Below the pieces are notes generated by a model. That model had not been told where the DNA came from and ran no database searches. It saw nothing but the letters and a program-made list of their open reading frames with translations. From Methyloligella sp. (GTDB lineage: Bacteria > Pseudomonadota > Alphaproteobacteria > Rhizobiales > HXMU1428-3): a stretch of 64,000 nucleotides of DNA. The position numbers were made by a program, and so were the translations under genes. Within the stretch, counting starts at the first letter, position 1; every line of letters starts with the position of its first letter. The stretch covers positions 186,001-250,000 of the forward strand of contig BQJJ01000001.1 of assembly GCA_021604645.1 (NCBI GenBank). The letters run 5' to 3'. Shown here in pieces: positions 1 to 9,379 of this stretch.

Positions 1-845
1 CCTAAAATCTGAACTGCTTTTGCGTCAATCTCATAATAGGGAATAAGTGTTGCTAGTTGGGGCAAATATTGTTGGCCTGCTGGCATGAACAACGTATCCG
101 CCTGTCTGTTTTTTAATTGTTCAGCAAAAGGTTTCGCTGCCTTCACCAAGCCCGTAGGGTCTTTTGGGTAAGTGGCAAGCGCTACCACTTCACCACCATG
201 TGAAGCGACAGCATTTCTAAATGCAATCTCTGCAACTTTGCCATATTGATCTTGCGGTAAATAAGCTGAAAAGCGGCGCTTTCCTTGGCTCACAGCATAA
301 GAAACAATGCTGCTCACATCATGGCCGGCAAGAAAACTAAGAAGATAAACCCCATTGCCCGCAACAGATTCATCTGATGAAAACGCAATCATCGGAACAT
401 TGGATTGTTGAACAATCGGTGTGGCTGCCCGAACAGAAGCCGCAAATAAAGGCCCCAGAACAATCTCAGCACCTTCAGAAATAGCAGCTGACGCAGCTTG
501 GCGAGCGCCGCCTGGAGTACCTTTTGTATCTTTCGTTATCAACTCAATATTAGGGTTATCTGCTTCAAAAAGCGCAAGTTCACCAGCCTGTTTAATTTGT
601 TTGGCAATTTGCGCTGAGCGCCCCTCAGCAGTGAGGGGAAGTAATAGCGCAATTCTAACTTTCTCATCACCAGGTTGTGCGGCTGGCGTATTAAGGGCTG
701 TGTCAGTCAGGCTTCCGCCACCTGTAGAACAGGCGTTGAGTGTAAAAACAACAGCGCATAAAGCAAAAAGAGAAGTGAATGCAGAAAAGGAGATTTTTTT
801 TCTAAAAACAGAAAATAAATTTAAATTTAGAAAAGAAAATTTCAC
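1..845 (-). CDS. Penicillin-binding protein activator (LpoA/LppC-like lipoprotein), C-terminus beyond window edge
   Basis: Not in the ORF track. Reverse complement from GTG at 845 reads open to the window edge: VKFSFLNLNLFSVFRKKISFSAFTSLFALCAVVFTLNACSTGGG...VRIALLLPLTAEGRSAQIAKQIKQAGELALFEADNPNIELITKDTKGTPGGARQAASAAISEGAEIVLGPLFAASVRAATPIVQQSNVPMIAFSSDESVAGNGVYLL; lipobox-like LNAC; next to rsmI as is typical. Confidence 0.85.
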   Translation of the reverse strand, partial: MKFSFLNLNLFSVFRKKISFSAFTSLFALCAVVFTLNACSTGGGSLTDTALNTPAAQPGDEKVRIALLLPLTAEGRSAQIAKQIKQAGELALFEADNPNIELITKDTKGTPGGARQAASAAISEGAEIVLGPLFAASVRAATPIVQQSNVPMIAFSSDESVAGNGVYLLSFLAGHDVSSIVSYAVSQGKRRFSAYLPQDQYGKVAEIAFRNAVASHGGEVVALATYPKDPTGLVKAAKPFAEQLKNRQADTLFMPAGQQYLPQLATLIPYYEIDAKAVQIL

Positions 846-1248
846 CGTATCACCTCAGATATAAAACAAGATAAAGTTCTAGAATATATGTCAAAGAGCA
901 ATTTCATCCAAAATAAAAAAATGTATGATATTAGGTCTCTAAAAGCTCTCACATGACAGGAATAAATATAGACTATGACCCTTTAATGGTAGTAACACTA
1001 TTTCTGTCATGTTTCATTACATCACAATAATGAGCCCACAAGACAGATTCGTCAAAAAATCTATGGAATTTTGGTGATGAAAGTTAATTTATCCACTTCT
1101 TATTCGGTATTCTAAAAAAGAACTTGAAGTGAAATGTTGAAAAAAACACATAAAATATTGAATATATATGTGTTTTTTCAAAAACGATTGGTTCTAAAAT
1201 AGATATCGCAAACAAAAATATAAGTAAATCAGGGCATTCCATTAGAAT

Positions 1249-2202
1249 ATGAACCAAGAAGACGATAAAAAAGAAATCTCACTAGCAGAGGCTCATAAAG
1301 TGAGTGAACAAAAAGCCAGACCAGTGGCGCGCGTTTCTGATGTAATGGAAGATCTTTTAAACCAGCCTTTGCTTCCGGCACTTTACCTGGTCGCAACACC
1401 CATAGGTCATTTAGCCGATATTAGTCTGAGAGCATTAGCCATTCTTGCTAAAGCTGATTTTGTAGCAGCAGAAGATACGCGGCACTCAAGAAAACTCCTG
1501 CAAAATTATGGAATTTCATCTGAAATGATCAGCTATCATGATCATAATGGTGATCAAATGCGGCCAAAGGTCATAAAGATGATCAAAGAAGGACGCTCTG
1601 TGGCCTTAATATCCGATGCCGGCACTCCATTAATCTCAGACCCTGGATATAAATTAGCAAAAGTAGTGCGGGATGCTGGCCTTAGAGTAGAGGTTGCTCC
1701 AGGCGCTAGCTCTGTTATGGCAGGGCTTTGCCTATCCGGTATGCCAACCGATACCTTTCTATTTGAAGGGTTTCTTCCTGCCAAACAAGTAGCCAGAAGC
1801 AAACGTTTGGAAACGCTGAAAACCATTCAAGGGAGTTTGGTATTTTTCGAAACCGCCAAGAGAATTGAGGCCGTTGTAAAAGATGCCCTCGCAACCTTAG
1901 GGGATAGAGATGCCAGTGTTTTACGTGAGCTAACCAAAGTCCATGAAGAGGTCATCGAAGGCAAATTAAGTGAGTTAAAATCTCAAATCGAGGAAAGGGA
2001 TCTTAAAGGCGAAATTGTTTTCATCATCGGTCCTCCCCTCGAAGCTGAAATCACAGATGAAGACATCAATGAAGCTCTAAAAAATCATTTATCTGAAGGA
2101 GCCAGTGTGAGAGATAGTGTCTCTGAAGTGATGACAGGCATGAACTTACCGAAAAAAAGAGTTTATGATCTTGCCTTAAAGCTTAAAAAAGAGCTGGATT
2201 GA
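1249..2202 (+). CDS. rsmI: 16S rRNA (cytidine(1402)-2'-O)-methyltransferase
   Basis: LYLVATPIGHLADISLRALAILAKADFVAAEDTRHSRKLL; SDAGTPLISDPGYKL. Confidence 0.95.
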   Translation: MNQEDDKKEISLAEAHKVSEQKARPVARVSDVMEDLLNQPLLPALYLVATPIGHLADISLRALAILAKADFVAAEDTRHSRKLLQNYGISSEMISYHDHNGDQMRPKVIKMIKEGRSVALISDAGTPLISDPGYKLAKVVRDAGLRVEVAPGASSVMAGLCLSGMPTDTFLFEGFLPAKQVARSKRLETLKTIQGSLVFFETAKRIEAVVKDALATLGDRDASVLRELTKVHEEVIEGKLSELKSQIEERDLKGEIVFIIGPPLEAEITDEDINEALKNHLSEGASVRDSVSEVMTGMNLPKKRVYDLALKLKKELD

Positions 2203-2251
2203 GCGAACATTTGTAGTTGTAAGCGATATTTGTGAGAAGGAGGGGAGTTTT

Positions 2252-2635
2252 ATGACTGAGAAAAAAACACCCTCAGCAAAGAAGAGAAAACAAACTTATG
2301 AAGCAGGCCTTTTTGCTGAATTCTGGGCGAAGATTATACTCCGTTTAAAGGGGTATAGCCTCTTGGAAGAACGCTACAAAACACAGGCAGGAGAAATAGA
2401 TCTCATAGCAAAGCGCGGTGCTCACATTTCTTTTGTTGAAGTTAAATATAGAAAAACATTGGAAGAAGCTGCCTTTTCCTTATCGGATCATCAGAAAAAA
2501 CGAATAAATAAAGCCGCATTAATCTGGTTGTCAAAGCAGAGTGACTTGCGTTATGACAGTCTCTCATTTGATGTGATCTTATGTGCCCCCTGGACATTTC
2601 CAGCTCATATGAAAAATGCATTTGAAGAGTTATAG
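2252..2635 (+). CDS. YraN/UPF0102 family endonuclease-like protein
   Basis: AGEIDLIAKRGAHISFVEVKYRKT; directly follows rsmI. Confidence 0.9.
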   Translation: MTEKKTPSAKKRKQTYEAGLFAEFWAKIILRLKGYSLLEERYKTQAGEIDLIAKRGAHISFVEVKYRKTLEEAAFSLSDHQKKRINKAALIWLSKQSDLRYDSLSFDVILCAPWTFPAHMKNAFEEL

Positions 2636-2722
2636 AAAACCTTGGTTTCATACACTTCACAAATTGAATAAAACGATTATATCGTAAAATAATCACTAAA
2701 AATTAAAGCAGAGCGAGCTCCC

Positions 2723-3676
2723 ATGTCTCTTAACAAGCCTCTTAAAATTGCCTTTCAAATGGACGAAATCTCAAGCCTACACATAGAAGGTGACACTACC
2801 TTCGCCATGATGCTTGAGGCACAAAAAAGAGGCCATGAACTGTTTTACTATATGCCCGATGCGCTCAGCCTGAGAGACGGTGTTGTGACAGCATCCGGTT
2901 TTAATGTCGAGGTCAAGGATGTTGAGGGAGATCATTATAAATTAGGTGAAGCCAAAACAGAGGATCTATCAACCTATGATGTCGTCCATTTGCGCCAAGA
3001 CCCACCCTTCGATATGGGCTACATCACAACCACTCATATTCTGGAGCAAATCCACCCAGGGACTTTGGTGGTTAACAATCCAAGAGAAGTAAGAAACGCA
3101 CCTGAGAAGTTTTTTGTTCTCAATTTCCCAGAGCTAACAGCATCCACCTTGATTACCCGTGATGAAAAAGCAGTACAGAGTTTCAGAGCAGAGAAGAAAG
3201 ATATCATTGTAAAACCTCTCTATGGTAATGGCGGAGCTGGTGTGTTTCGCATCAAAGAAGATGATACAAATCTCTCATCTCTAATGGAGATGCTAAAAGA
3301 ACAATCCTCAGAACCTTTCATTGTTCAGGAATATTTACCAGCTGTGAGAGCAGGAGATAAACGCATCATCCTAATCGATGGAGAACCGGTTGGTGCCATC
3401 AACCGCGTACCAGCAGCAAATGAAACCCGCTCAAACATGCATGTCGGCGGACGTCCTGAACAAATTGATCTTTCTGAGCGTGACAAAGAAATTTGCGCAG
3501 CTATTGGCCCTGAATTAAAAAAACGCGGCCTGATATTTGTCGGCATAGATGTTATAGGCAATGTGCTTACAGAAATAAACGTCACCTCACCAACAGGCGT
3601 GCGTGAAGTCCTAAAATTCGGCGGCGCCGACATCGCCTCTCTTTTATGGGACGCAATTGAAGAAAAAAGAGCATAG
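2723..3676 (+). CDS. gshB: Glutathione synthase
   Basis: [36 protein letters not shown]...[14 protein letters not shown]...[12 protein letters not shown]. Confidence 0.95.
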   Translation: MSLNKPLKIAFQMDEISSLHIEGDTTFAMMLEAQKRGHELFYYMPDALSLRDGVVTASGFNVEVKDVEGDHYKLGEAKTEDLSTYDVVHLRQDPPFDMGYITTTHILEQIHPGTLVVNNPREVRNAPEKFFVLNFPELTASTLITRDEKAVQSFRAEKKDIIVKPLYGNGGAGVFRIKEDDTNLSSLMEMLKEQSSEPFIVQEYLPAVRAGDKRIILIDGEPVGAINRVPAANETRSNMHVGGRPEQIDLSERDKEICAAIGPELKKRGLIFVGIDVIGNVLTEINVTSPTGVREVLKFGGADIASLLWDAIEEKRA

Positions 3677-3690
3677 AACTAACGCGATAC

Positions 3691-3755
3691 AGTGACGGTT
3701 GCTGGTGGGCAACTGAAGTGCCACAAAAGCGCTTGAAATAGCCGTGAGAGAAAAT
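3691..3755 (+). repeat. Small two-tier hairpin motif (3691-3724) followed by truncated 3' end of large mosaic element
   Basis: agtgacggttgctggtgggcaactgaagtgccac, then gcgcttgaaatagccgtgagagaaaa. Confidence 0.75.
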
Positions 3756-3765
3756 AAAAACTAGC

Positions 3766-3884
3766 CATACGAATAAGGGAGTGCTCTTCTTTAGAGTGCG
3801 TACATGGCAGCGAGTGCTGCCCGGAGCCTAGCTCCGTCCCTCGGAGGCCCATGAGCTTTAGCTCATGGAATAGCCGTGAGAGAG
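3766..3884 (+). repeat. Large mosaic structured element, copy A
   Basis: CATACGAATAAGGGAG...TACATGGCAGCGAGTGCTGCCCGGAGCCTAGCTCCGTCCCTCGGAGGCCCATGAGCTTTAGCTCATGGAATAGCCGTGAGAGAG. Confidence 0.9.
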
Positions 3885-3919
3885 ATGATGCACTATTGAT
3901 TGGGAATTTGGAGGGAACA

Positions 3920-4639
3920 ATGTTTAAGTCTAAAAGACTGATTGGTAATGAAATTACCAATGATGCTGGCGAAGTCGCACATGATCAAACTGAAAGCAAA
4001 AAACGAAAAGGCCGGACCGAATGGACAAGCGTTATATTGTCTCTTTCTGCATTGCTGATATCAGCGGTTAGCCTCTATCAAACCGTTTTAAAACAGGCGA
4101 ATTTAAAATTATTTGTACCTGAAACCATTTCTTACACCAGAGATGCAGAAGGAAATTATGAAGTATTTATACTCCCGCTTACTATAACAAATAGCGGGGC
4201 CCAAGACGGGGTTGTTTCATCTTTAAAGTTAGTCGGTACAAATAACCAAACCGGCAAAAAACTTATTTTTAAAGCAAGCTATTTTGTTAAAGCTGAATAT
4301 TTTATGACCCCAAATTCAAATGTCCAAACAGGAATAGTTCAACGGCCAAAAGAACCGTATTCTCCTATACCTGTCGCAGGCTATAGTGCCTTTGGCGGCA
4401 ACATACTGTTCTATCCAGAAAAGCCAAGCAAGAAATCCTTCATGCCAGGTGAAGGCGAGTATGACTTTGTGCTCACTTTAAAATCATCAGCAGATGAACA
4501 AAACAGTTTTCCGGGCAGCTTCTGGAAAAAAGAAAGTAAGCCCATCAAATTTACAGCTGTTTCAGGCAAAGTTGCAAGTTTCTTCCCTGGTTGGATTAGA
4601 GTAGGAAATACGTGGCGCCTATCAATTAAGGACAAGTGA
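3920..4639 (+). CDS. Hypothetical protein with N-terminal transmembrane segment
   Basis: In-frame ATG at 3920 preceded by ggaggg; the longer ORF from 3851 starts inside repeat copy A and is probably not the real start. Confidence 0.7.
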   Translation: MFKSKRLIGNEITNDAGEVAHDQTESKKRKGRTEWTSVILSLSALLISAVSLYQTVLKQANLKLFVPETISYTRDAEGNYEVFILPLTITNSGAQDGVVSSLKLVGTNNQTGKKLIFKASYFVKAEYFMTPNSNVQTGIVQRPKEPYSPIPVAGYSAFGGNILFYPEKPSKKSFMPGEGEYDFVLTLKSSADEQNSFPGSFWKKESKPIKFTAVSGKVASFFPGWIRVGNTWRLSIKDK

Positions 4640-4660
4640 AAAATTAATTTTTCTCTGAAT

Positions 4661-5488
4661 TCAACTGGCCATTTGTGAGTAAATGTTTTTTGCCAAAGGT
4701 GAGAGGGCTTCTTTGGTAATGTTGCCCACTAGGACATAACTCACATCATGGTCCAACCAATAAAACGCATTCATATTTTTTTCTGAAGCAAATCGAAAAG
4801 CAGATGTCTCTGCTTTTTTATTTCGAATGAGATAAAGCGTGATCCGTTTGCCCGTTTGATCTTCGTACATAAGTTGTGCAGCAACACCATCATTCCTGGG
4901 CAATAACCTGCCACCAACCAAATGATAGCCACTTTGTTTGAGTTTTGGAGCTTTAACTGGAATTTGTAACCTCTTCGAAAGCCATGCAACAAGATGTCCC
5001 TCATCTTTCCCGCTGACTTCTACTGGGTGAAGAACCTCAACGGCATAAGTCGTATGAGCATCAAGAGCTTGTCTGACCATTGGGCGTTTCTGAGTAGATG
5101 TTTGAGAGGCAATCAGAGTTTGATGGCCCAGCCAACCAGAAATATTCCCAAAGATAAAAATAGAAAGAACGGCTGCAACAGATTGCCATCTAAAATCATT
5201 CAGCTTTCTCAATAAGGCCGGATTTCTGAGTTCTTTTGCCTTACTCTGATCATCTATGGTCTTTGCAAGTCTATGAGGAGAGAGACGCTCAGGAATTGGT
5301 TCATGAAGCGTATTATCAAAAAGTGTTTTTAAACGCTCTCGTTGCGCTTTCAAATCGGCAACAAATGCAGCATCTTCAGAATGAAGATCTAAATAGCGCT
5401 CAACAAGTATACTGTCTTCTTCAGAAAGTTGACCATCCACATAAGCGTGTAGATCATCATGATCTATGTTATTTTTATCTTTGATCAT
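4661..5488 (-). CDS. Anti-sigma factor, membrane anchored
   Basis: DDLHAYVDGQLSEEDSILVERYLDLH; TM segment; 4-nt overlap with upstream ECF sigma gene. Confidence 0.8.
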   Translation of the reverse strand: MIKDKNNIDHDDLHAYVDGQLSEEDSILVERYLDLHSEDAAFVADLKAQRERLKTLFDNTLHEPIPERLSPHRLAKTIDDQSKAKELRNPALLRKLNDFRWQSVAAVLSIFIFGNISGWLGHQTLIASQTSTQKRPMVRQALDAHTTYAVEVLHPVEVSGKDEGHLVAWLSKRLQIPVKAPKLKQSGYHLVGGRLLPRNDGVAAQLMYEDQTGKRITLYLIRNKKAETSAFRFASEKNMNAFYWLDHDVSYVLVGNITKEALSPLAKNIYSQMAS

Positions 5489-6006
5489 TTAACTCTCCTT
5501 AAGCTGCTTGTCTCAGTTTTTTTTGGCTTGTAATCAACCAGCTGACGTAACCGCTTTCGTCCACGCCCTAACCGAGACATCAGCGTGCCGATGGGAATAC
5601 CAAGTATCGTTGCCGCTTCTTTATAGGGCATCCCTTCAATCGTAACGAGCAATAAAACCTCTCGCTGCTCAAGTGGCAAAGTGCCAAGTGCTCTCCTGGT
5701 TTCTGCCAAGGCAACCTGGTCTGGTTGAGAGGCTGCAACAGAAGGTTCATTTGTCATTTCGTCTATTGAAGCTAAAGCCGGCCGATTTTTAAGTGCACGC
5801 AATTGATTACGATATATGTTGATAAGCATTGTGAAAAGCCAGCTTTTTAAGCTGCCAGTTGGAGACCATAAATGTCGTTTGCGAATGGCACGTTCCAAAC
5901 AATCTTGAACCAGATCATCAGCTTGATCAGCATTGCCCGTCAGCGCGCGTGCGTATCGCCTTAACGCTGGTATGCAAGCTTCAATTTCATCAAGCAGCTG
6001 TGTCAT
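5485..6006 (-). CDS. ECF-family RNA polymerase sigma factor
   Basis: ALTGNADQADDLVQDCLERA...LPLEQREVLLLVTIEGMPYKEAATILGIPIGTLMSRLGRGRKRLR. Confidence 0.92.
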   Translation of the reverse strand: MTQLLDEIEACIPALRRYARALTGNADQADDLVQDCLERAIRKRHLWSPTGSLKSWLFTMLINIYRNQLRALKNRPALASIDEMTNEPSVAASQPDQVALAETRRALGTLPLEQREVLLLVTIEGMPYKEAATILGIPIGTLMSRLGRGRKRLRQLVDYKPKKTETSSLRRVK

Positions 6007-6099
6007 CTTTTTACGTCTCTGTTAGAGCCAGCCAGTTTTTACTGGTAAATCATTTATGGCAAGGGGAGGGAGCCACCTTGCCATAAAATTTAAAGGTAC

Positions 6100-6498
6100 T
6101 TAAGGGCGAGCAACATGCCAAACACCTTTAACTCCATCACCGGTTACATCACCTTGTTTTTTATCTTTGAACCAGAAATATAACGGCTGGGATTTATAAG
6201 CCCATTGTTTTGTCCCATCAGCGCGGTTAATAACAGTGAACTTTCCTTTCCCCTTAGAGGTATTTGTTGCCAAAAAAGGAGGCCATTTTTTAGCACATCC
6301 TCCAGAGCAGTTAGATTTACTCTTTTGGTCCTTATCAAACGTGTAAAGGGTCATGCCCTTGGCATTGGTCAAAATGCTAAGCTTGGCTGAATTCACTTTT
6401 ATAGCTTTTGCCATGTGATGATCAGCTAAAGCACTTGAAGCAAAGAAAAACAGTGATGAAATCACCAAAGCAGTTGGGAAATATTTCAATAGTTTCAT
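6100..6498 (-). CDS. COG4315-like secreted protein with repeated Y-x-F-x-x-D/C-x3-C motif
   Basis: Signal peptide; LTNAKGMTLYTFDKDQKSKSNCSGGCAKKWPPF...GVKGVWHV. Confidence 0.8.
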   Translation of the reverse strand: MKLLKYFPTALVISSLFFFASSALADHHMAKAIKVNSAKLSILTNAKGMTLYTFDKDQKSKSNCSGGCAKKWPPFLATNTSKGKGKFTVINRADGTKQWAYKSQPLYFWFKDKKQGDVTGDGVKGVWHVARP

Positions 6499-6544
6499 AA
6501 ATTCATCCTTAAGCGACGATTAGTCTTTTATTTTACGAGAGATA

Positions 6545-7063
6545 TTATTTGGGAAAAATTGCCGGTGTAGTGAACACATAATCACGTGACTTCACAGGCG
6601 TATGGCAAGCCACACATTCATCGACAAATTCAGCATCCTCGCCATAAGGTTTTTGCTCAGTACCTAACCATCGGGCATAGCCCCAGCCACCTGTTTTTTC
6701 ATATTTTTGAGCACCTTTAATCATAAATTCCGCATGAATAAATTTACCAGGAACAATTGCTGGTTCCCAATGCTCGTCTTTGCGCTCTTTCCAAACAATC
6801 TTGGCAAGAATAGCGCCATCGGGCCAAGGGCTCGTTTTGCCAGCACGAGCTGCTTCAATCGCAATATCATTACCAAGAATAGCGCGAATGCTACCATGGT
6901 CAGTGCGATAAGACGGGGCAATCAGCCGCCAGTTTTTATAGTCTTTCGGAATTTCAATGCCATTTGGCGCCGGTGGAACAGCCTTTTCTTTCGCAAAAGC
7001 TGTGAAAGTGAGACCGGTTGAAACAGCTAAGAGAAATCCAGCAATTAAGACAGGACGTTTCAT
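6545..7063 (-). CDS. Cytochrome P460 family protein
   Basis: Signal peptide; WRLIAPSYRTDHGSIRAILGNDIAIEAARAG...CVACHTPVKSRDYVFT (CxxCH). Confidence 0.8.
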   Translation of the reverse strand: MKRPVLIAGFLLAVSTGLTFTAFAKEKAVPPAPNGIEIPKDYKNWRLIAPSYRTDHGSIRAILGNDIAIEAARAGKTSPWPDGAILAKIVWKERKDEHWEPAIVPGKFIHAEFMIKGAQKYEKTGGWGYARWLGTEQKPYGEDAEFVDECVACHTPVKSRDYVFTTPAIFPK

Positions 7064-7371
7064 AAAAAGCTCCATTTTCTACAAATGAATTAGGGTTGTG
7101 AATTTAATATTCGCAAAAATTCCTTTTGAGCATCTGGATGAAAACGATCTGTGGAGAACCAGATAAAGCCCAAAGTGAAAGTTTGCTATAATTGAAAAAC
7201 ACAACAGAGAGGGCTTTAATCCCGCTAACAGAAAAAAATCAGTAAAAATTTCACAGCGCTAATTTAAGAGGAATTAAAAACGCATAATGTAGAAAAGGAA
7301 TGAGATACACTCGGGCTTGGCTCAAATAAGCCAAACCCAAATGAATTGTTCGATGGATCGCGGGAAGATTG

Positions 7372-7839
7372 TTACTTCACAGTAATCGTAATCACTTGTG
7401 AGGATACAGGCGGATTATGAGGAATGTGATTTTCATCAGCAAGTACCAGTTGCAAAGTGTGCTTGCCAGAGGAAAGTTTTAAAATAGTCTCTGTCTGGCC
7501 GCCACCAAAATGAATGTGCTGCTCGTCTGCTGGAATATTGTCCAGATATTCATCAACACCATCTTCACCTTTTCCAAGCGCTGCACGGTCAATAAACAAA
7601 TGATGATGACCGGTGTTCGCTCTAGCCACGCCAGCGGGTGCCACTCCCATTCCACTTAATCCAAAAATAACTTTAAAAGGGCCTGCGACAACATCCCCAT
7701 CTTTGAGGTTTACAAAATATTGCTTGGTACCAGCCTTGGAGGGAGTTTCACCGGCCATAGAGGTGTTAGTCAGGCCAGAAAAGCCAATAGTTAGAAGCCC
7801 AAGAAATACAATCATTTTAAGAGCTATTGATTTTTTCAT
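7372..7839 (-). CDS. DUF4399-like secreted protein
   Basis: MKKSIALKMIVFLGLLTIG signal peptide; FVNLKDGDVVAGPFKVIFGLSGMGVAPAG...GHHHLFID...HIHFGGGQTE; start revised from 8007 to internal ATG. Confidence 0.8.
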   Translation of the reverse strand: MKKSIALKMIVFLGLLTIGFSGLTNTSMAGETPSKAGTKQYFVNLKDGDVVAGPFKVIFGLSGMGVAPAGVARANTGHHHLFIDRAALGKGEDGVDEYLDNIPADEQHIHFGGGQTETILKLSSGKHTLQLVLADENHIPHNPPVSSQVITITVK

Positions 7840-7956
7840 ATAATTGATCTCCACTAGAAACTTATGCATGATACTTGCATTGAAAAACGCAGATAAAATG
7901 CCTTTGAAGTTGTATGTTAATAGGCTTTCAACACGTCTAAGCTTTGGATTATTCAT

Positions 7957-8493
7957 TTGAGCAAGAAAAGAAATTCTTATGAAGTGATAAGAGCAGAGCT
8001 GAGGCAACTGTTTCCCAAGCTCTGGCGTTATTGTTTATTTCTGACAAGGTCATCCCATGCGGCAGATGATCTGGCACAAGCTGCCTGTCTTCGCGCGTTA
8101 GAAAAAGCTGAGCTATATAAAGCAGACACAAATTTCAATGGCTGGGTCTTTCGCATAGCGCAAAGACTATGGCTCAACGAAATCAGAGCCCAATCCATCA
8201 GAACAGGGCAGGGCTGCTCTCCAATTGAAGAATATGATCTTGCTGATAATAATTTAGACCCAGAAATGAATATTTTGGGCAAAGACGTGTTATTAGCTAT
8301 AGAGGCATTGCCGGAAGCGCAAAAACTAACGGTCATTTTGGTTTATGTGGACGGGTTTAGTTATAAAGAAGCAGCTGAAGTCCTTGAAATACCTGTAGGA
8401 ACTGTAATGAGCCGTTTGGCCGTGGCCCGTAAGGCAATAGCCACCCAATTTAATGATGATGAAAATCAAAAGGTGAGTGAGCCAAAAAGATGA
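7957..8493 (+). CDS. ECF-family RNA polymerase sigma factor (second cassette)
   Basis: TRSSHAADDLAQAACLRALEKA...LPEAQKLTVILVYVDGFSYKEAAEVLEIPVGTVMSRLAVARKAI. Confidence 0.9.
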   Translation: MSKKRNSYEVIRAELRQLFPKLWRYCLFLTRSSHAADDLAQAACLRALEKAELYKADTNFNGWVFRIAQRLWLNEIRAQSIRTGQGCSPIEEYDLADNNLDPEMNILGKDVLLAIEALPEAQKLTVILVYVDGFSYKEAAEVLEIPVGTVMSRLAVARKAIATQFNDDENQKVSEPKR

Positions 8494-8506
8494 GTGAGCT
8501 AAATAA

Positions 8507-9307
8507 ATGAGTCAGGTAGACAAATTTAGTGATGAAGAGCTTGTCGCTTATCTTGATGGAGAGGCCGAATTTGCTCCAATCGACGCCATTAAAACGGCCC
8601 TCATTACTGATGAGAATTTGGCAAACCGCTTGAATAATCTAAAATTTGATAAAGAAGCACTTACATACTCAATGGAAACCATTGCAGATAATGTAAAAGA
8701 ACGTAAAGCGCTGCCTGACTTCCTGAGTGAAACAGCTGGTGCATCACAAAAAGCTGCGATTACAAAACCAGAAAAGAGTAATACTCCAGGTTTCTTTGAA
8801 GGTTGGCAAAAAATAGCGGCAGTTGCTTTGCTCGCTGTTACAATTGGTTGGAGTGCAAAATCATTTTCAACCAAAAACAATCTGCAAAATTGGCACAATT
8901 ACGTAGCAGCCTATCAAGCGCTATACAGCAAGGAAACGCTTGCTACAATTATTCAAAATGAAGAAACTTCTTCAAAACAATTACAGCATGTAACGGGCGT
9001 TCTCGGCAAGAAAATAGAACTGGCACAACTTACCAATGTTAAAGGCCTGAATTATAAAAGAGCACAGATTTTAGGCTTTAAAGGTCAGCCTTTAATCCAA
9101 CTTGCTTTTTTGTCAGCCAAAGGCAAACCAGTGGCCCTTTGCATCATCAAATCAAAGAACAACAAAACATCAAAAGTTATCAATGACGTGCAGCAAGGCT
9201 TAAAAGCAGCCCATTGGAAAAAGGGTGAGTTTGAATATCTATTAATCGGCAGCAATGATGCAGAGCTGATAAAATCAGCCGCGACGCAATTTTCAGAAAT
9301 CCTGTGA
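8507..9307 (+). CDS. Anti-sigma factor, membrane anchored (second cassette)
   Basis: FSDEELVAYLDGEAEFAPIDAIKTAL; single TM; directly downstream of sigma gene. Confidence 0.75.
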   Translation: MSQVDKFSDEELVAYLDGEAEFAPIDAIKTALITDENLANRLNNLKFDKEALTYSMETIADNVKERKALPDFLSETAGASQKAAITKPEKSNTPGFFEGWQKIAAVALLAVTIGWSAKSFSTKNNLQNWHNYVAAYQALYSKETLATIIQNEETSSKQLQHVTGVLGKKIELAQLTNVKGLNYKRAQILGFKGQPLIQLAFLSAKGKPVALCIIKSKNNKTSKVINDVQQGLKAAHWKKGEFEYLLIGSNDAELIKSAATQFSEIL

Positions 9308-9379
9308 GTTTAAGACTTAACTCACAGTTTGAAAGTTATTTTTGGAAAGCTTAAAAAATTAGAAAAGGGCAGACTTACC

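Noticed and set aside
421-864. Plus-strand 147-aa ORF
   Set aside because: Antisense to the clearly recognisable PBP activator on the minus strand (1-845)
3325-3633. Antisense ORF within gshB, and similar long antisense ORFs within proA, proB, obgE, priA and envC
   Set aside because: Sense genes are confidently assigned; antisense ORFs reflect codon bias
3766-3884. Classical MITE with terminal inverted repeats
   Set aside because: 5' end CATACGAAGAAGG and 3' end CCGTGAGAGAAA are not complementary and no consistent target-site duplication was visible
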